Source of the DNA: an uncultured Gammaproteobacteria bacterium
GTDB taxonomy: Bacteria > Pseudomonadota > Gammaproteobacteria > Arenicellales > JAANXG01
DNA: 34,832 nucleotides
Assembly (NCBI GenBank): GCA_947259875.1
Contig: CAMYNX010000007.1
Span: forward strand, 1 to 34,832
Direction of reading: 5' to 3'
In this document: positions 24,775 through 33,343 of the stretch, in pieces
Position numbering within the stretch: the stretch's first letter is position 1
Layout: the number at the start of each line of letters is the position of its first letter
Notes under the pieces: model-generated
What the model was told of the DNA's origin: nothing
Seen by the model: the letters and a program-made list of their open reading frames with translations, nothing else
The model's database searches: none
Made by a program: the position numbers and the translations under genes

Positions 24775-24814
24775 AATCAGGCGGGGTCGCGACGATTTCG
24801 CGCCCCGCCTGATT
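24775..24814 (-). promoter_or_regulatory. strong intercistronic stem-loop between binding protein and ATPase genes
   Basis: A perfect 12-bp stem, AATCAGGCGGGG (24775..24786) with CCCCGCCTGATT (24803..24814), is extended by five more pairs inside after a one-base bulge. On the transcribed strand it is followed by GTTTGGTTTT and then the ATPase ribosome binding site. It is likely a partial terminator or 3' mRNA stabiliser that keeps binding-protein levels above permease levels. Confidence 0.75.
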
Positions 24815-24819
24815 CGCGC

Positions 24820-25857
24820 TTATCGTTCGACCTGCCGGGTCCAGCGCTTGGTCCATTCGGACCGGCTTGGGTTGATGGTGTCCCAGTCTACAGCGACGAG
24901 GTTGTTGATCTTCTGCGGTCCGTACGGAAGTTTCTCACCCAGTTCCTTGCTGAGAGTTACCTTCTTGTTGGTTGGTCCCCAACCCTTTACTTCCGCGATT
25001 TGTTTCTGAACGTCTGCCGACAAAATATATTGTATGAGTTTCTGCGCCAGATCCGGCACATCACTGCCAACCACCGGACACGTACCGATCATCAAAGCGA
25101 TACCGCCTTCCTTTGGATAGACGAACTCAACGGGGAATCCGGTGTCGGCCAGTGACTTCACGCGTCCACTACCCCACACGGAGAGCGCAATTTCGTTGCT
25201 TTGAAACAACTCGGACATCTTGCCGGAGGACGGTTCATAGGTAAGCACGTTCGGCCCGACCTCTTCGACAAATGATTTGATACCCGGGTCGATCGCCTTT
25301 TCTCCACCTCCGCGAAGGCGGGCCATCATAATCAGTGCGTGCAAGCCGTAGGTGTTGGTAATGGGCGGCACCACGACCTTGCCCTTCAACTTGGAATTGG
25401 TAAGCGCTTCCCAGGAGGTCGGAGTGGCCCATCCATTCTTGGAAAACATATCCTTGTTGTAGGCGAGGCCGGTGACGACGAACCCAACACCGACCGCCTT
25501 TGTGGTTCCCATCTTCGCGATGTCGTAGATGTCAGTGAAGATAGCGGCGTCTTTGATTTCGTCACAGAACCCAAGCGCCACCGCCTGGTACATCGGGCCG
25601 TCATCCAAGAACACGACATCCAGTTCTTGATTGCCTTTTTGAGCCTGGAGCTTTGCCAGTGTCGTCGTGGAATTCCCTGGCACGTACACCACCTTGACAT
25701 TGTTTGCTTTCTCGAACGGCGGAAGGATCTTTTCCTTCATAAGTTTCTCCGTGGAACCGCCGTAAGCACCAAAATAAAGCGTCTGCTGAGCCACAGAGGC
25801 AGCAGACAGGCTAAGACCAATTAGGAAGCAGCCGCCAAGTAGCGCGGTCTTTTTCAT
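24820..25857 (-). CDS. ABC transporter periplasmic substrate-binding protein, PotD-like
   Basis: 345 residues from ATG 25857; the ORF track counts one extra TTG codon. AGGAGAG lies about six bases upstream. The signal peptide 'KKTALLGGCFLIGLSLSAAS' ends near VAQ|Q. The mature start 'TLYFGAYGGSTEKLMKEKI' and 'LDVVFLDDGPMYQAVALGF' are typical of the extracellular solute-binding family that includes PotD and opine or iron binders. 'TNTYGLHALIMMARLRGG' and 'FQSNEIALSVWGSGRVKSLADTG' continue the two-lobed fold. It is first in the operon and probably the most highly expressed gene. Ligand unknown; acidic residues suited to a cationic or amino ligand cannot be assigned without a model. Confidence 0.9.
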   Translation of the reverse strand: MKKTALLGGCFLIGLSLSAASVAQQTLYFGAYGGSTEKLMKEKILPPFEKANNVKVVYVPGNSTTTLAKLQAQKGNQELDVVFLDDGPMYQAVALGFCDEIKDAAIFTDIYDIAKMGTTKAVGVGFVVTGLAYNKDMFSKNGWATPTSWEALTNSKLKGKVVVPPITNTYGLHALIMMARLRGGGEKAIDPGIKSFVEEVGPNVLTYEPSSGKMSELFQSNEIALSVWGSGRVKSLADTGFPVEFVYPKEGGIALMIGTCPVVGSDVPDLAQKLIQYILSADVQKQIAEVKGWGPTNKKVTLSKELGEKLPYGPQKINNLVAVDWDTINPSRSEWTKRWTRQVER

Positions 25858-26163
25858 CAAAATCTCTCCTTTGGTTGTTAGATAAGTGTCGCTTTGTAGC
25901 TACGACTTTTGACGAACACATGGAACGCTAACACATCAACAATTTGACTTCTAACACTTTCTGAATTGACGGAGACAGCATACCTAATTCGAGCGAATTG
26001 GCCTGGATCTGTGCAAACGCAACCTCGGACCGAGCGCAAATCCAATTGAGTATACTGTCCCTCGAATTGGAATAATAAATCCGGAATTGAGATTGTCAGG
26101 TGTTAATTTCTTTTTGCATAAGAACGAACCCACATATGACGGTGCCAATGGGACGATCCAAAT
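25858..26163. other. divergent intergenic region between the ABC operon and the SpeE-like gene
   Basis: This must hold the ABC operon promoter on the minus strand. CTAACAC occurs at 25928..25934 and 25951..25957 (GTGTTAG on the minus strand), 23 bases apart, and could be an operator pair; this is weak. The right half holds a dispersed repeat copy. I could not place a confident -35/-10. Confidence 0.4.
26001..26070 (+). repeat. dispersed repeat copy, TATACTGTCCC core
   Basis: Second copy of the repeat at 9716..9786. Its right half is itself an inverted repeat: CCAATT.GAG (26042..26050) pairs with CTC.AATTGG (26061..26070). It is non-coding. Confidence 0.6.
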
Positions 26164-28983
26164 TTGGCGCGACAAAACAAGTTTCGTCAGCTTTTGCGTG
26201 AAATAACGCTAATCGGCTGTTTTTTCTTATCGGGATCCGCCGCACTCATCTACGAGATCTGCTGGATTCGGCAGGCCTCTTTAGTCTTCGGATCCACAGT
26301 CTATGCGGTGACGACGGTGCTCGCGGTCTTCTTCCTCGGACTGGCCCTGGGCAGTGAAGTCGCTGGCCGTGTTGCTCGCCGCCATGGTCATCCTCTGCGC
26401 TTGTTCGCGGTCCTCGAAATCCTGCTCGGGATGGTCGCGCTGCTAAGTCCGTACGGATTCCAGCTAGCGGACGATATCCAACGTTCCCTCTATCCCACGC
26501 TGTCGGTTGCTACATCACCGATGGTCGTAATGCGGTTGGCGTTGCTTGCGCTGTTGTTGTTGCCGCCGACGCTGATCATGGGCACCAGCTTGCCATTGTT
26601 CGTCCGGCAGTTCACTCAAAGTGAGTCCAGAATCGAACGATCCGTCGGATTTTTGTACGGCATCAATACCCTCGGTGCCGCTGCAGGTTGTGCCACCGCA
26701 GGCTTTATCCTGATCCCTGCCATCGGGATCGCCGCCGCCATCCAACTGGGAGCTGCGATCAATATAGTCGTTGGCATCATCGTAGGCTTAATCTCCGTGC
26801 CGGCGGCTCTCGTCCCCCCTGTTGGGGTCCGTCGCTCCCCGCGGCTGGATTATACCCAGACCCTGGTGGCAGTCCTCGTATTCGCGTCTGGAATGGTGGC
26901 CTTGGGGAACGAGGTCCTGTGGATACGTCATCTCTCGCTCTTGATCCGGAATAGCGTCTACACCTACACCATCACGTTATCCGTCGTGCTGTGCGGCATC
27001 GTCATTGGCAGTTTGCTCGTGTCGAAGTTCTGTACTCGGGTGTCGAGGAGAGCACTATTATTTGGTGCCATTCATATCCTACTTGCGATCATAGTGACAG
27101 CAGTGATGCGGCTGTCACCGCAGTCATGGCACTGGCTGGGAGGCGAGTTGTATGTGTACGTTGTTCTGCTTCTGCCCCCAGCAATACTTTCCGGGGCCGC
27201 CTTCCCCCTCGCAGTGCGTCTAATGGTGGACGACCCTGTAGAGTCGAGTTTCGGCGTCGGCCGTCTGTACGCAGCCAATACACTTGGCGGTATCGCTGGG
27301 TCGCTAATCGTCGGCTTTTTAGCATTGCCCTATCTGGGCCTGGCCATCAGCATAACGCTTACCACTGGGTTGAGCCTCGCCACGGGCCTTGCGGCCTGGT
27401 TGTTCTTGGAGCAGGACAGTGCGCGCGGGAGACGACGCGTGTTGGGTGCGACCGCCTTCGGGGCCGCCTGGTTGGCGATCCCGCTAGTGGTAGACACGCG
27501 GATTCCAGCTGACTTTCTTGCCGATCGCGGCAAACTCGTCGACTACCGGGAAGGGCTCAACGCCAACGTCGCAGTCGTGCGCGACAAAGGCGTACACCAC
27601 CTCGAACTCGACCGCTGGTGGCAGGGTTCGAACGCCAAGAATCACCAAGCCGTCGCTGCCCACATACCTATGCTGCTACATCCGAATCCGCGAAGCGTAC
27701 TGGTAGTCGGAGCTGGAACCGGCCAAACACCGAGCCGGTTTCTGATGTACAACATCGCTCGCCTGGATTGCGTGGACATTGAGCCGCAGGTGTTCGAGGT
27801 GATTCGTAATCACTTCGACAACAACTGGATGCAGGACCCGCGGGTGACTCTGCTACGCGACGACGGTCGTAATTACCTTAGCCTCACCGATGCAACCTAT
27901 GACATCATCTCGCTCGAGGTCGGGCAGATCTTCCGGCCGGGGGTCGCAAGCTTCTACACGACGGAGTTCTACCAGCGGGCAAGAGCGCGTCTCCGGCCCG
28001 ACGGACTCATTGCCCAGTTTGTGCCGTTGCCGTTTTTTACGCTAAAAGAATTTCAGATGGTGGTGCGCACATTTATGCATACCTTTCCCGCCAGCGTGCT
28101 GTGGTACAACACGTCAGAGCTTCTGCTGATCGGCGTCAACGGGGACCAGCTGTCTGTGCATCCAGACCGGCTCGAACTGCTGACTGACAACCGGCGGGTG
28201 AACGAGGACTTGCGCTACAGCCACTGGGGTGGCCCGACGCACTGGTTGCATCGACGTGACGCGTTTCTCGCAGGGTTCCTCACGGGCCCGGACACTCTGG
28301 CCGCATGGACAAAGGGTGCGCCGGTGTACCGGGACGACCGTCCAATCCTTGAATACGCGGCGAGCTTGGCGAGCGATTTACGCGCGAGCGAGATTTCGAT
28401 TGTGGAACAATTGCGCCATCGACTGGATGAGGTCGACCAAGTGCTGGGGCTCGCTCTTGACGAGGCAACGAAGTCCTCCATTGAAGCGTTACGCAAAGCA
28501 AATCTAGGAGACATTGTCGCCAGTGCCCGCATCCGCCAGGCCACAGCCATTGAGCGGACCGGCGATTACACGACGATCGCGGCGTTGCTCACCGACGCAC
28601 TGGACGCGAGCCCTGATCACGTGGTGGCCAACCGCATGATGGGAGACGTCCAGGTGCCGTTGGGCCGGGTGTCGGAGGCACTGCGTTACTACCATAAGGC
28701 CTACGCGCTGCGCCCGGACGATCCACTCGTCCGTCGCGGCCTAGGATATGCATTGCACCGCTTGGGCCGGGTCGATGAGGCAATCGCGCACTATCGTTTC
28801 GCGCTCCAAGCCTGGCCCGATGACGCCGACAGCCACAACAATCTCGGCGCGGCACTGGCAAGCCGGGGCGATTCCGGTGAGGCTCGTGAACACTTTGAAA
28901 CCGCGCTCAGTTTGCGTCCAGACTTTTCCGATGCGAGACGCAATCTCACCCGCGCCCGGAAAGGACGCGGACAGTCACAGTAA
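26164..28983 (+). CDS. membrane transporter-like / spermidine-synthase-like / TPR fusion protein
   Basis: 939 residues. Residues about 10-440 hold around 12 hydrophobic helices, beginning 'GCFFLSGSAALIYEICWIR'; this N-terminal type is found in fused MFS/spermidine synthase proteins. Residues about 465-660 are a SAM-type Rossmann domain with motif I 'VLVVGAGTGQTPS' (near 510), 'LDCVDIEPQVFEVI', 'LRDDGRNYL' and 'VASFYTTEFYQRARARLRPDG', as in SpeE-like proteins. Residues about 800-930 are three to four TPR units ('GYALHRLGRVDEAIAHYR'). The frame is open only after a TGA at 26137 and the first start codon is TTG 26164. No strong ribosome binding site is seen, so the start is uncertain. True polyamine synthesis is not assured; many such fusions have unknown substrates. 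Confidence 0.85.
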   Translation: MARQNKFRQLLREITLIGCFFLSGSAALIYEICWIRQASLVFGSTVYAVTTVLAVFFLGLALGSEVAGRVARRHGHPLRLFAVLEILLGMVALLSPYGFQLADDIQRSLYPTLSVATSPMVVMRLALLALLLLPPTLIMGTSLPLFVRQFTQSESRIERSVGFLYGINTLGAAAGCATAGFILIPAIGIAAAIQLGAAINIVVGIIVGLISVPAALVPPVGVRRSPRLDYTQTLVAVLVFASGMVALGNEVLWIRHLSLLIRNSVYTYTITLSVVLCGIVIGSLLVSKFCTRVSRRALLFGAIHILLAIIVTAVMRLSPQSWHWLGGELYVYVVLLLPPAILSGAAFPLAVRLMVDDPVESSFGVGRLYAANTLGGIAGSLIVGFLALPYLGLAISITLTTGLSLATGLAAWLFLEQDSARGRRRVLGATAFGAAWLAIPLVVDTRIPADFLADRGKLVDYREGLNANVAVVRDKGVHHLELDRWWQGSNAKNHQAVAAHIPMLLHPNPRSVLVVGAGTGQTPSRFLMYNIARLDCVDIEPQVFEVIRNHFDNNWMQDPRVTLLRDDGRNYLSLTDATYDIISLEVGQIFRPGVASFYTTEFYQRARARLRPDGLIAQFVPLPFFTLKEFQMVVRTFMHTFPASVLWYNTSELLLIGVNGDQLSVHPDRLELLTDNRRVNEDLRYSHWGGPTHWLHRRDAFLAGFLTGPDTLAAWTKGAPVYRDDRPILEYAASLASDLRASEISIVEQLRHRLDEVDQVLGLALDEATKSSIEALRKANLGDIVASARIRQATAIERTGDYTTIAALLTDALDASPDHVVANRMMGDVQVPLGRVSEALRYYHKAYALRPDDPLVRRGLGYALHRLGRVDEAIAHYRFALQAWPDDADSHNNLGAALASRGDSGEAREHFETALSLRPDFSDARRNLTRARKGRGQSQ

Positions 28984-29074
28984 TAATGTCCGCGGATTAA
29001 GCTCGAGATAAGCACCACCACCGCTGCACAGGTGCCCGTCGGAGCACCGCCGCAGTTGCCGCACCAGTCATCGA

Positions 29075-29590
29075 TCAGCCCTTGCGTAAACGCAGCGCCC
29101 CGAGACCAACAAGACCCATCAGGAAGATGAGTACGGTGGCCGGTTCCGGTGCGGTGACCTGACCGCGAATTTCTCCCCCTGGGAAGGTAGTTGAATGGAT
29201 GTTGACGTACCAGCGGTCGTTCAGGAGATCGACCCCCTGGAGGGCGGTGATCGTTGTTGAGCCGATGGAGGGGTTGCCCGGGGCGATCCCTAAGAAGTTG
29301 ACCTGAACCCCTGCGTTCTGGCTGGGAAGTGCCGGGCCGTGAAAGTGCGCCACCGTGATCGTGCCCGACAAGCCCGACCAGGCGATGTCCCAGCTCAATA
29401 AGTTGGTCACGTCGTCGAACATGACGGCGGCGGTACCCGTTCCCGTGCCCCCGGCGGCGCAGGTCCCTGCCCCGGCGTTGGCCTGCGTGCAATCCATGAA
29501 GGCGTCCAGGTTGATAATGGTCGCACCCACCGGCAGCGTCAGCAGGACGCCCAGCAGGAATGCCACGATAGATGTGCCGATGTTTTTCAT
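29075..29590 (-). CDS. CHRD domain protein with PEP-CTERM sorting signal
   Basis: 171 residues from ATG 29590 (MKNIGTSIVAF), with GGGAGC upstream; the 50-residue ORF-track extension is not supported. A signal peptide (about 5-24) comes first. The CHRD (chordin-type) domain (about 30-140) ends with the hallmark 'RWYVNIHSTTFPGGEIRGQV'. The C-terminus 'APEPATVLIFLMGLVGLGAL' plus RLRKG is a PEP-CTERM signal (APEP in place of the usual VPEP), processed by exosortase EpsH/XrtA-type enzymes not present in this window. Likely an extracellular or biofilm-matrix protein. It is convergent with the SpeE-like gene. Confidence 0.9.
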   Translation of the reverse strand: MKNIGTSIVAFLLGVLLTLPVGATIINLDAFMDCTQANAGAGTCAAGGTGTGTAAVMFDDVTNLLSWDIAWSGLSGTITVAHFHGPALPSQNAGVQVNFLGIAPGNPSIGSTTITALQGVDLLNDRWYVNIHSTTFPGGEIRGQVTAPEPATVLIFLMGLVGLGALRLRKG

Positions 29591-30164
29591 CGCTTGCTCC
29601 CGTGTACCCATTAAAGCGTAGTGGGCCACCCCTGTCGGGCGGCTTCTCGATCGTCCGATTGGCGCCACGTCGAGCGAATGTCCAATTGGACACCTCAGGC
29701 GTGTCGGAACGCCCTTCGTTACACTGAAAGAGCCAAGCATAATTCACGCCATGTCTTCCAATGTCAGCAAAAACAAAGGGTAATAGATCGACGCCGGGGA
29801 ACGGCTTGCCAAGATTGTAAAATTTTTCGACACTTAATCGGGAGGTATGCAACGGATACAAGCCCGGCCTCGACCCGTTTTTGGCCGGTTCACGAATCAG
29901 ACGAGTCCACTTAGGTGCTCGATCTCACCGCTAATTCCGTTGCGCGTTATCGCCGCGGCATTTATTAAGTAGCACATGGACTTGGTCTTAGGCGCTTAGC
30001 TAGATGTCTGATTGTAAGTTAACAGGGAGACACACCACGATTCCTTTAGCTTATACCTCTCGCAATGCGAGTAGAATTTAATGGCCGTAGTTGGCCGCAT
30101 CTACAACACGGTGGAATTTCGATCAACCTGGAAGGAATCATTCGCGACGGAACACCAATCAAAC
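29591..30164. other. intergenic region upstream of CHRD gene and rtcA
   Basis: A divergent promoter region of about 570 bases. It contains the perfect palindrome at 29679. ORF 29621..29914 (plus) is not convincing. A sigma-54 -24/-12 pair was looked for upstream of the PEP-CTERM gene and not found with correct spacing. Confidence 0.45.
29679..29692. promoter_or_regulatory. 14-bp perfect palindrome, candidate operator
   Basis: TGTCCAATTGGACA reads the same on both strands. It lies about 90 bases upstream of the CHRD/PEP-CTERM start. A dimeric regulator site is plausible; no regulator can be named. Confidence 0.4.
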
Positions 30165-31190
30165 ATGTTGACGATTGACGGATCACACAGAGAGGGTGGC
30201 GGGCAGATCCTCAGAACCTCGCTCAGCCTGTCGATGTGCCGGCACCAGCCGTTTCGTATCATCAACATCCGTGCGGCGCGCAGACAACCGGGGCTGCGGC
30301 CGCAGCACTTGGCGGCGGTAAGGGCGGCCGCCACGATCGCCGGCGCCAAAGTCGACGGGGATACGATCGGTTCGCGCGCACTCACCTTTGCGCCCGGCGA
30401 GATACAATCCGGCGCGTATCGCTTCGATATTGGCACCGCCGGAAGTACCACGCTGGTGCTGCAGACAGTGCTGCCGGCACTGCTCACGGCGGCGGGTTCA
30501 TCTCATCTGACCCTGACAGGCGGCACCCACAACCCGCTGGCACCGCCCTTCGAATTCCTGCAACGCGCCTTCGTCCCGCTGATCAATCGCATGGGCGCGA
30601 AGTTAGCCGTGCGTCTTGACCGGCCGGGTTATTTTCCCGCCGGCGGTGGATTACTCGACGTCCGGATTGAGCCGGCCGCACAGCTGGCGCCGCTGCACCT
30701 GCCCGAACGGGGAGCGGTGCACGCGATACGCGCCTGGGCCACCGTCGCCAACCTGCCGGAGCACATCGCCCGGCGCGAGCTCGCGGTGTTGAAAGAGCGG
30801 CTGGATCTGGCCAGCGATGATCTTCGTGCCCATATCGAACAAGAGGCAGCAGGCCCCGGTAACGTGGTCACCGTAGAGGCCGCATGTGAACACATCACCG
30901 AGGTGTTCACCGGGTTCGGTGAACGTGGTGTGCGTGCAGAGACCGTCTCAGAACGACTCGCACACCGGGTGCAGCGCTACTTAGCGGCCGAGGTGGCGGT
31001 GGGCGAGCATCTCGCCGATCAGCTGTTGGTGCCGATGGCGCTGGCGGGTGAGGGCGCTTTTCTGACCTTGAAACTCAGCCGGCACGCATTGACCAACATC
31101 GACGTGATACGAAGCTTCATGGACATCGGCATCGAGCAGCACGAAGTGGCACCGGACCGGTGGCGAGTGGTGCTTCAAAGCCTCAGGTGA
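30165..31190 (+). CDS. rtcA: RNA 3'-terminal phosphate cyclase
   Basis: 341 residues from ATG 30165 (MLTIDGSHREGGGQILRTS), matching the roughly 338-residue length of the family; the ORF-track start 28 codons earlier is not needed. RtcA converts RNA 3'-phosphate to a 2',3'-cyclic phosphate through enzyme-AMP and RNA-adenylate intermediates. The opening GxGGGQ-type loop, 'AGSTTLVLQTVLPALL', 'GYFPAGGG' and the nucleophile His307 in 'LSRHALTNIDVI' are all present, so it should be active. RtcB or an RtcR-type sigma-54 activator is not in the window. A decayed 5' fragment of the same gene lies at 4404..4520. In this copy His at residue 27 is followed by QPFRI in frame. Confidence 0.95.
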   Translation: MLTIDGSHREGGGQILRTSLSLSMCRHQPFRIINIRAARRQPGLRPQHLAAVRAAATIAGAKVDGDTIGSRALTFAPGEIQSGAYRFDIGTAGSTTLVLQTVLPALLTAAGSSHLTLTGGTHNPLAPPFEFLQRAFVPLINRMGAKLAVRLDRPGYFPAGGGLLDVRIEPAAQLAPLHLPERGAVHAIRAWATVANLPEHIARRELAVLKERLDLASDDLRAHIEQEAAGPGNVVTVEAACEHITEVFTGFGERGVRAETVSERLAHRVQRYLAAEVAVGEHLADQLLVPMALAGEGAFLTLKLSRHALTNIDVIRSFMDIGIEQHEVAPDRWRVVLQSLR

Positions 31191-31299
31191 GCTTCGCCGT
31201 TAGGTGTCCGCTGTGGGCCGGGTCCTGCCGGATCGCTCGGCGTCGACCAACAAGCACTTTCAGCTAGTAAAGCTGATGTGGGTGCTCCCCGCGAAGAGA

Positions 31300-31332
31300 T
31301 CGCGCGCTTGCGCGACTGGTCACGTGGGTGAC
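31300..31332. terminator. paired short hairpins between convergent genes
   Basis: TCGCGC-GCTT-GCGCGA (31300..31315) and GTCAC-GTGG-GTGAC (31319..31332) lie just after the stop of the SDR gene on the minus strand and downstream of rtcA. No T tract is present. They may reduce read-through between the two convergent genes. Confidence 0.35.
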
Positions 31333-31336
31333 TAAT

Positions 31337-32266
31337 TTATCGGTAATCGGTGTCAACAACAGTCTTGATACCTTGCAGATACGGAGTGGGCTCAAAGTTG
31401 AAGCGCTTGTTGAACTTATCGCTGACAAAATCATATTCGCGGTCATACTGATAGGCCATTTCCTTCAGCTCTCTCAAGGCTGGAACAAAGAGGCCCATCA
31501 CGGTCATCAAGGACTTGGTCGCGATTTGAACCCTGGCGTCGATACCGAATTCTTTGGCGATAGCTTCAATCCACTGTCTGCCTGTCATCGGATCTGAAGC
31601 GGTTGGCAACTGCCACACCTCACCATATGCATCGTTGGTATTGCCCAACATCGCGGTGCCGCGCGAGGCATCGGGTGTATAGGTGAATGAGTGTTTGTGG
31701 TCAACGGAAAGTAGCCATTGGGCGGATTTGCCCGCGTTGAGGCGATCGAATACCGTTTGCGTGAGCACAGAGTTCTTCTGTCTTCCGGGTCCGTAAAAGT
31801 CTGCGCACCGTGCAATGAGCGCGTCGATCTCGCCCTTTTCAACGGCATGCATGAGCATTTGCGCCACTTCGGCTCGAACCACTCCCTTTTTGCTCGTCGG
31901 GCGAATCGGCGTATTCTCGTCCATAGGGCAAAGGTGATCACGATCGTACATATAGACATTGTCGAAAAAGACCAATTTGCAGCCATGGGTCTTGCATGCG
32001 TCGATTGTATTGCGCATTAGGACAGGCCATCGCTCACGCCACACTTTTGTCTTGTAAGGCAGCCCGGCGACCAGATACACCACTTCTGCACCCTCCACAG
32101 CACTCATCACCTCGCTCTGATTCAACAGGTCAGCAGCGAACAAATCGTTTGAGGGAATAACCTTTTTCGGGTTGCGACTGACCAATCGAACTTTATCGGT
32201 GTATTCAGGCAGAATTCGGGCCAAATCACGGCCGATGATTCCCCCGGCGCCAAGGATTGTTTGCAT
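31337..32266 (-). CDS. NAD(P)-dependent epimerase/dehydratase-like SDR
   Basis: 309 residues from ATG 32266; the ORF track starts three codons earlier at TTG. An atypical or extended short-chain dehydrogenase. The nucleotide-binding 'ILGAGGIIGRDLARIL' is at residues 4-19, followed by 'VRLVSRNPKKV', suggesting NADP preference, then 'EVVYLVAGLPYKTKVW', 'LVFFDNVYMYDRD' and 'ARCADFYGPGRQKNS'. The usual YxxxK pair is not obvious: 'SKKGVVRAEVA' replaces it, so catalysis could differ. Similar proteins are annotated as NAD-dependent epimerases of unknown substrate. It stands alone, 224 bases downstream of the carbonic anhydrase, and no ribosome binding site of note is visible. Confidence 0.82.
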   Translation of the reverse strand: MQTILGAGGIIGRDLARILPEYTDKVRLVSRNPKKVIPSNDLFAADLLNQSEVMSAVEGAEVVYLVAGLPYKTKVWRERWPVLMRNTIDACKTHGCKLVFFDNVYMYDRDHLCPMDENTPIRPTSKKGVVRAEVAQMLMHAVEKGEIDALIARCADFYGPGRQKNSVLTQTVFDRLNAGKSAQWLLSVDHKHSFTYTPDASRGTAMLGNTNDAYGEVWQLPTASDPMTGRQWIEAIAKEFGIDARVQIATKSLMTVMGLFVPALRELKEMAYQYDREYDFVSDKFNKRFNFEPTPYLQGIKTVVDTDYR

Positions 32267-32330
32267 AGTGAGCAATGATAGAGATTGGCCGCAAGTTCTC
32301 GAGGAGGCTTATCGAAGTCAGTCTAACTCG

Positions 32331-32369
32331 TTAAGTGTCGAAAGTCAGCGGGGCGCAATCGACACTCAA
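32331..32369 (-). terminator. inverted repeat between carbonic anhydrase and SDR genes
   Basis: TTAAGTGTCG (32331..32340) pairs with CGACACTCAA (32360..32369) at nine of ten positions, with a loop of 19 bases. It lies downstream of the carbonic anhydrase on the minus strand. No clear T run follows. It could be a weak terminator or operator. Confidence 0.35.
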
Positions 32370-32490
32370 ACCACCAACGTGCGCTGGGCTTTTGCTAATA
32401 GGCAATTACGGCCAAAAGCGGCTGTAGAGTTGTTTGAAACTTTGAGAGTTTTACGTCCGATGAATACTCATTGATATACATACGTACCGC

Positions 32491-33135
32491 TTAATCAATT
32501 TCTGGCCGCTTAAATTCACCGCTCTCGGCATCCATCACCCAAAGTTCACCGGTTGAAATATCAAACCAGGCGCCATGTAAATAGAGTTTTCCTCGATCAG
32601 ACAAGATCCTTATGCATGGGAAAGTGAGCAGATTAGCGATTGAATTCCGAATGGAAATTCGTTCAAGGGCGGTTTGATGCTCGGATTCTCTCAGCGCAGG
32701 AGAGGTTTGCATCTGCTTAATCAAGGGTGCCAGCATGCTCATCCAGCTGCCTATAAAATCTCCAGGCGACAATGGTTCAGCCGCCGAATCCAGGGCAGCC
32801 TGAATGCCACCGCACTGTCCATGCCCCATCACTACGATGTGCCTGATACGTAACGACTGCACCGCGTATTCGAGTGCCGCAGAGGTGGCATGATAGGCAC
32901 CATCTGGCGCATAGGGTGGAACCAGGTTGGCAACATTTCGCATAACGAATAGTTCTCCTGGTCCACAGTCGAAGATCATTTCAGGCGCTGCCCTCGAATC
33001 GCAGCAGGCGACCACGAGAATTGTTGGTCTCTGGCCGGAGGTTGCGAGTTCAGTATATCTCTCACGCTCAGCCAGGTACCGGCCTTTCATGAAATTACGG
33101 TAGCCACGCAATAAATTATCTGGAAACCCACTCAT
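32491..33135 (-). CDS. beta-class carbonic anhydrase
   Basis: 214 residues from ATG 33135; the ORF track includes one extra TTG codon. It interconverts CO2 and bicarbonate. Zinc ligands are Cys44 in 'ACCDSR' and the His105/Cys108 pair in 'VMGHGQCGG'. The Asp46/Arg48 dyad is present, as is 'MRNVANLVPPY'. The C-terminal 'LYLHGAWFDISTGELWVMD' is typical. No signal peptide, so cytosolic. Length is normal. Flanking genes give no functional context such as carboxysome or sulfate transporter. Confidence 0.94.
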   Translation of the reverse strand: MSGFPDNLLRGYRNFMKGRYLAERERYTELATSGQRPTILVVACCDSRAAPEMIFDCGPGELFVMRNVANLVPPYAPDGAYHATSAALEYAVQSLRIRHIVVMGHGQCGGIQAALDSAAEPLSPGDFIGSWMSMLAPLIKQMQTSPALRESEHQTALERISIRNSIANLLTFPCIRILSDRGKLYLHGAWFDISTGELWVMDAESGEFKRPEID

Positions 33136-33343
33136 CAAACACTAAGAAAAGTCATTGAGTACCTGAACTATAGTCGCAAAGCAGCCGCGATGGCCGGTTA
33201 GGGCACACTCCGGCGGAATAGGCGTCATACTTAAATTGCCTACTTTGGGTCGACTCGGGACAAAGTAATGTTTTCGTTCTAAAACAATCGGTTTGGTATT
33301 GTCTTCGTCTCTGACCGGCCAGTGCTGACACTCCTAACTGCGC

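Noticed and set aside
29591-29680. Possible sigma-54 promoter (TGGCCC...GC) upstream of the PEP-CTERM gene
   Set aside because: The GG to GC distance is two bases short of the required spacing and the TTGC element is absent.
28791-29861. 356-residue minus-strand ORF
   Set aside because: Overlaps the TPR gene and reads the CHRD gene in the wrong frame; low-complexity Arg/Gly/His composition.
33139-33343. GTTAGG near the methyltransferase stop, considered as a further attC
   Set aside because: It is in the wrong orientation relative to the gene and no pairing partner forms an attC-like hairpin.
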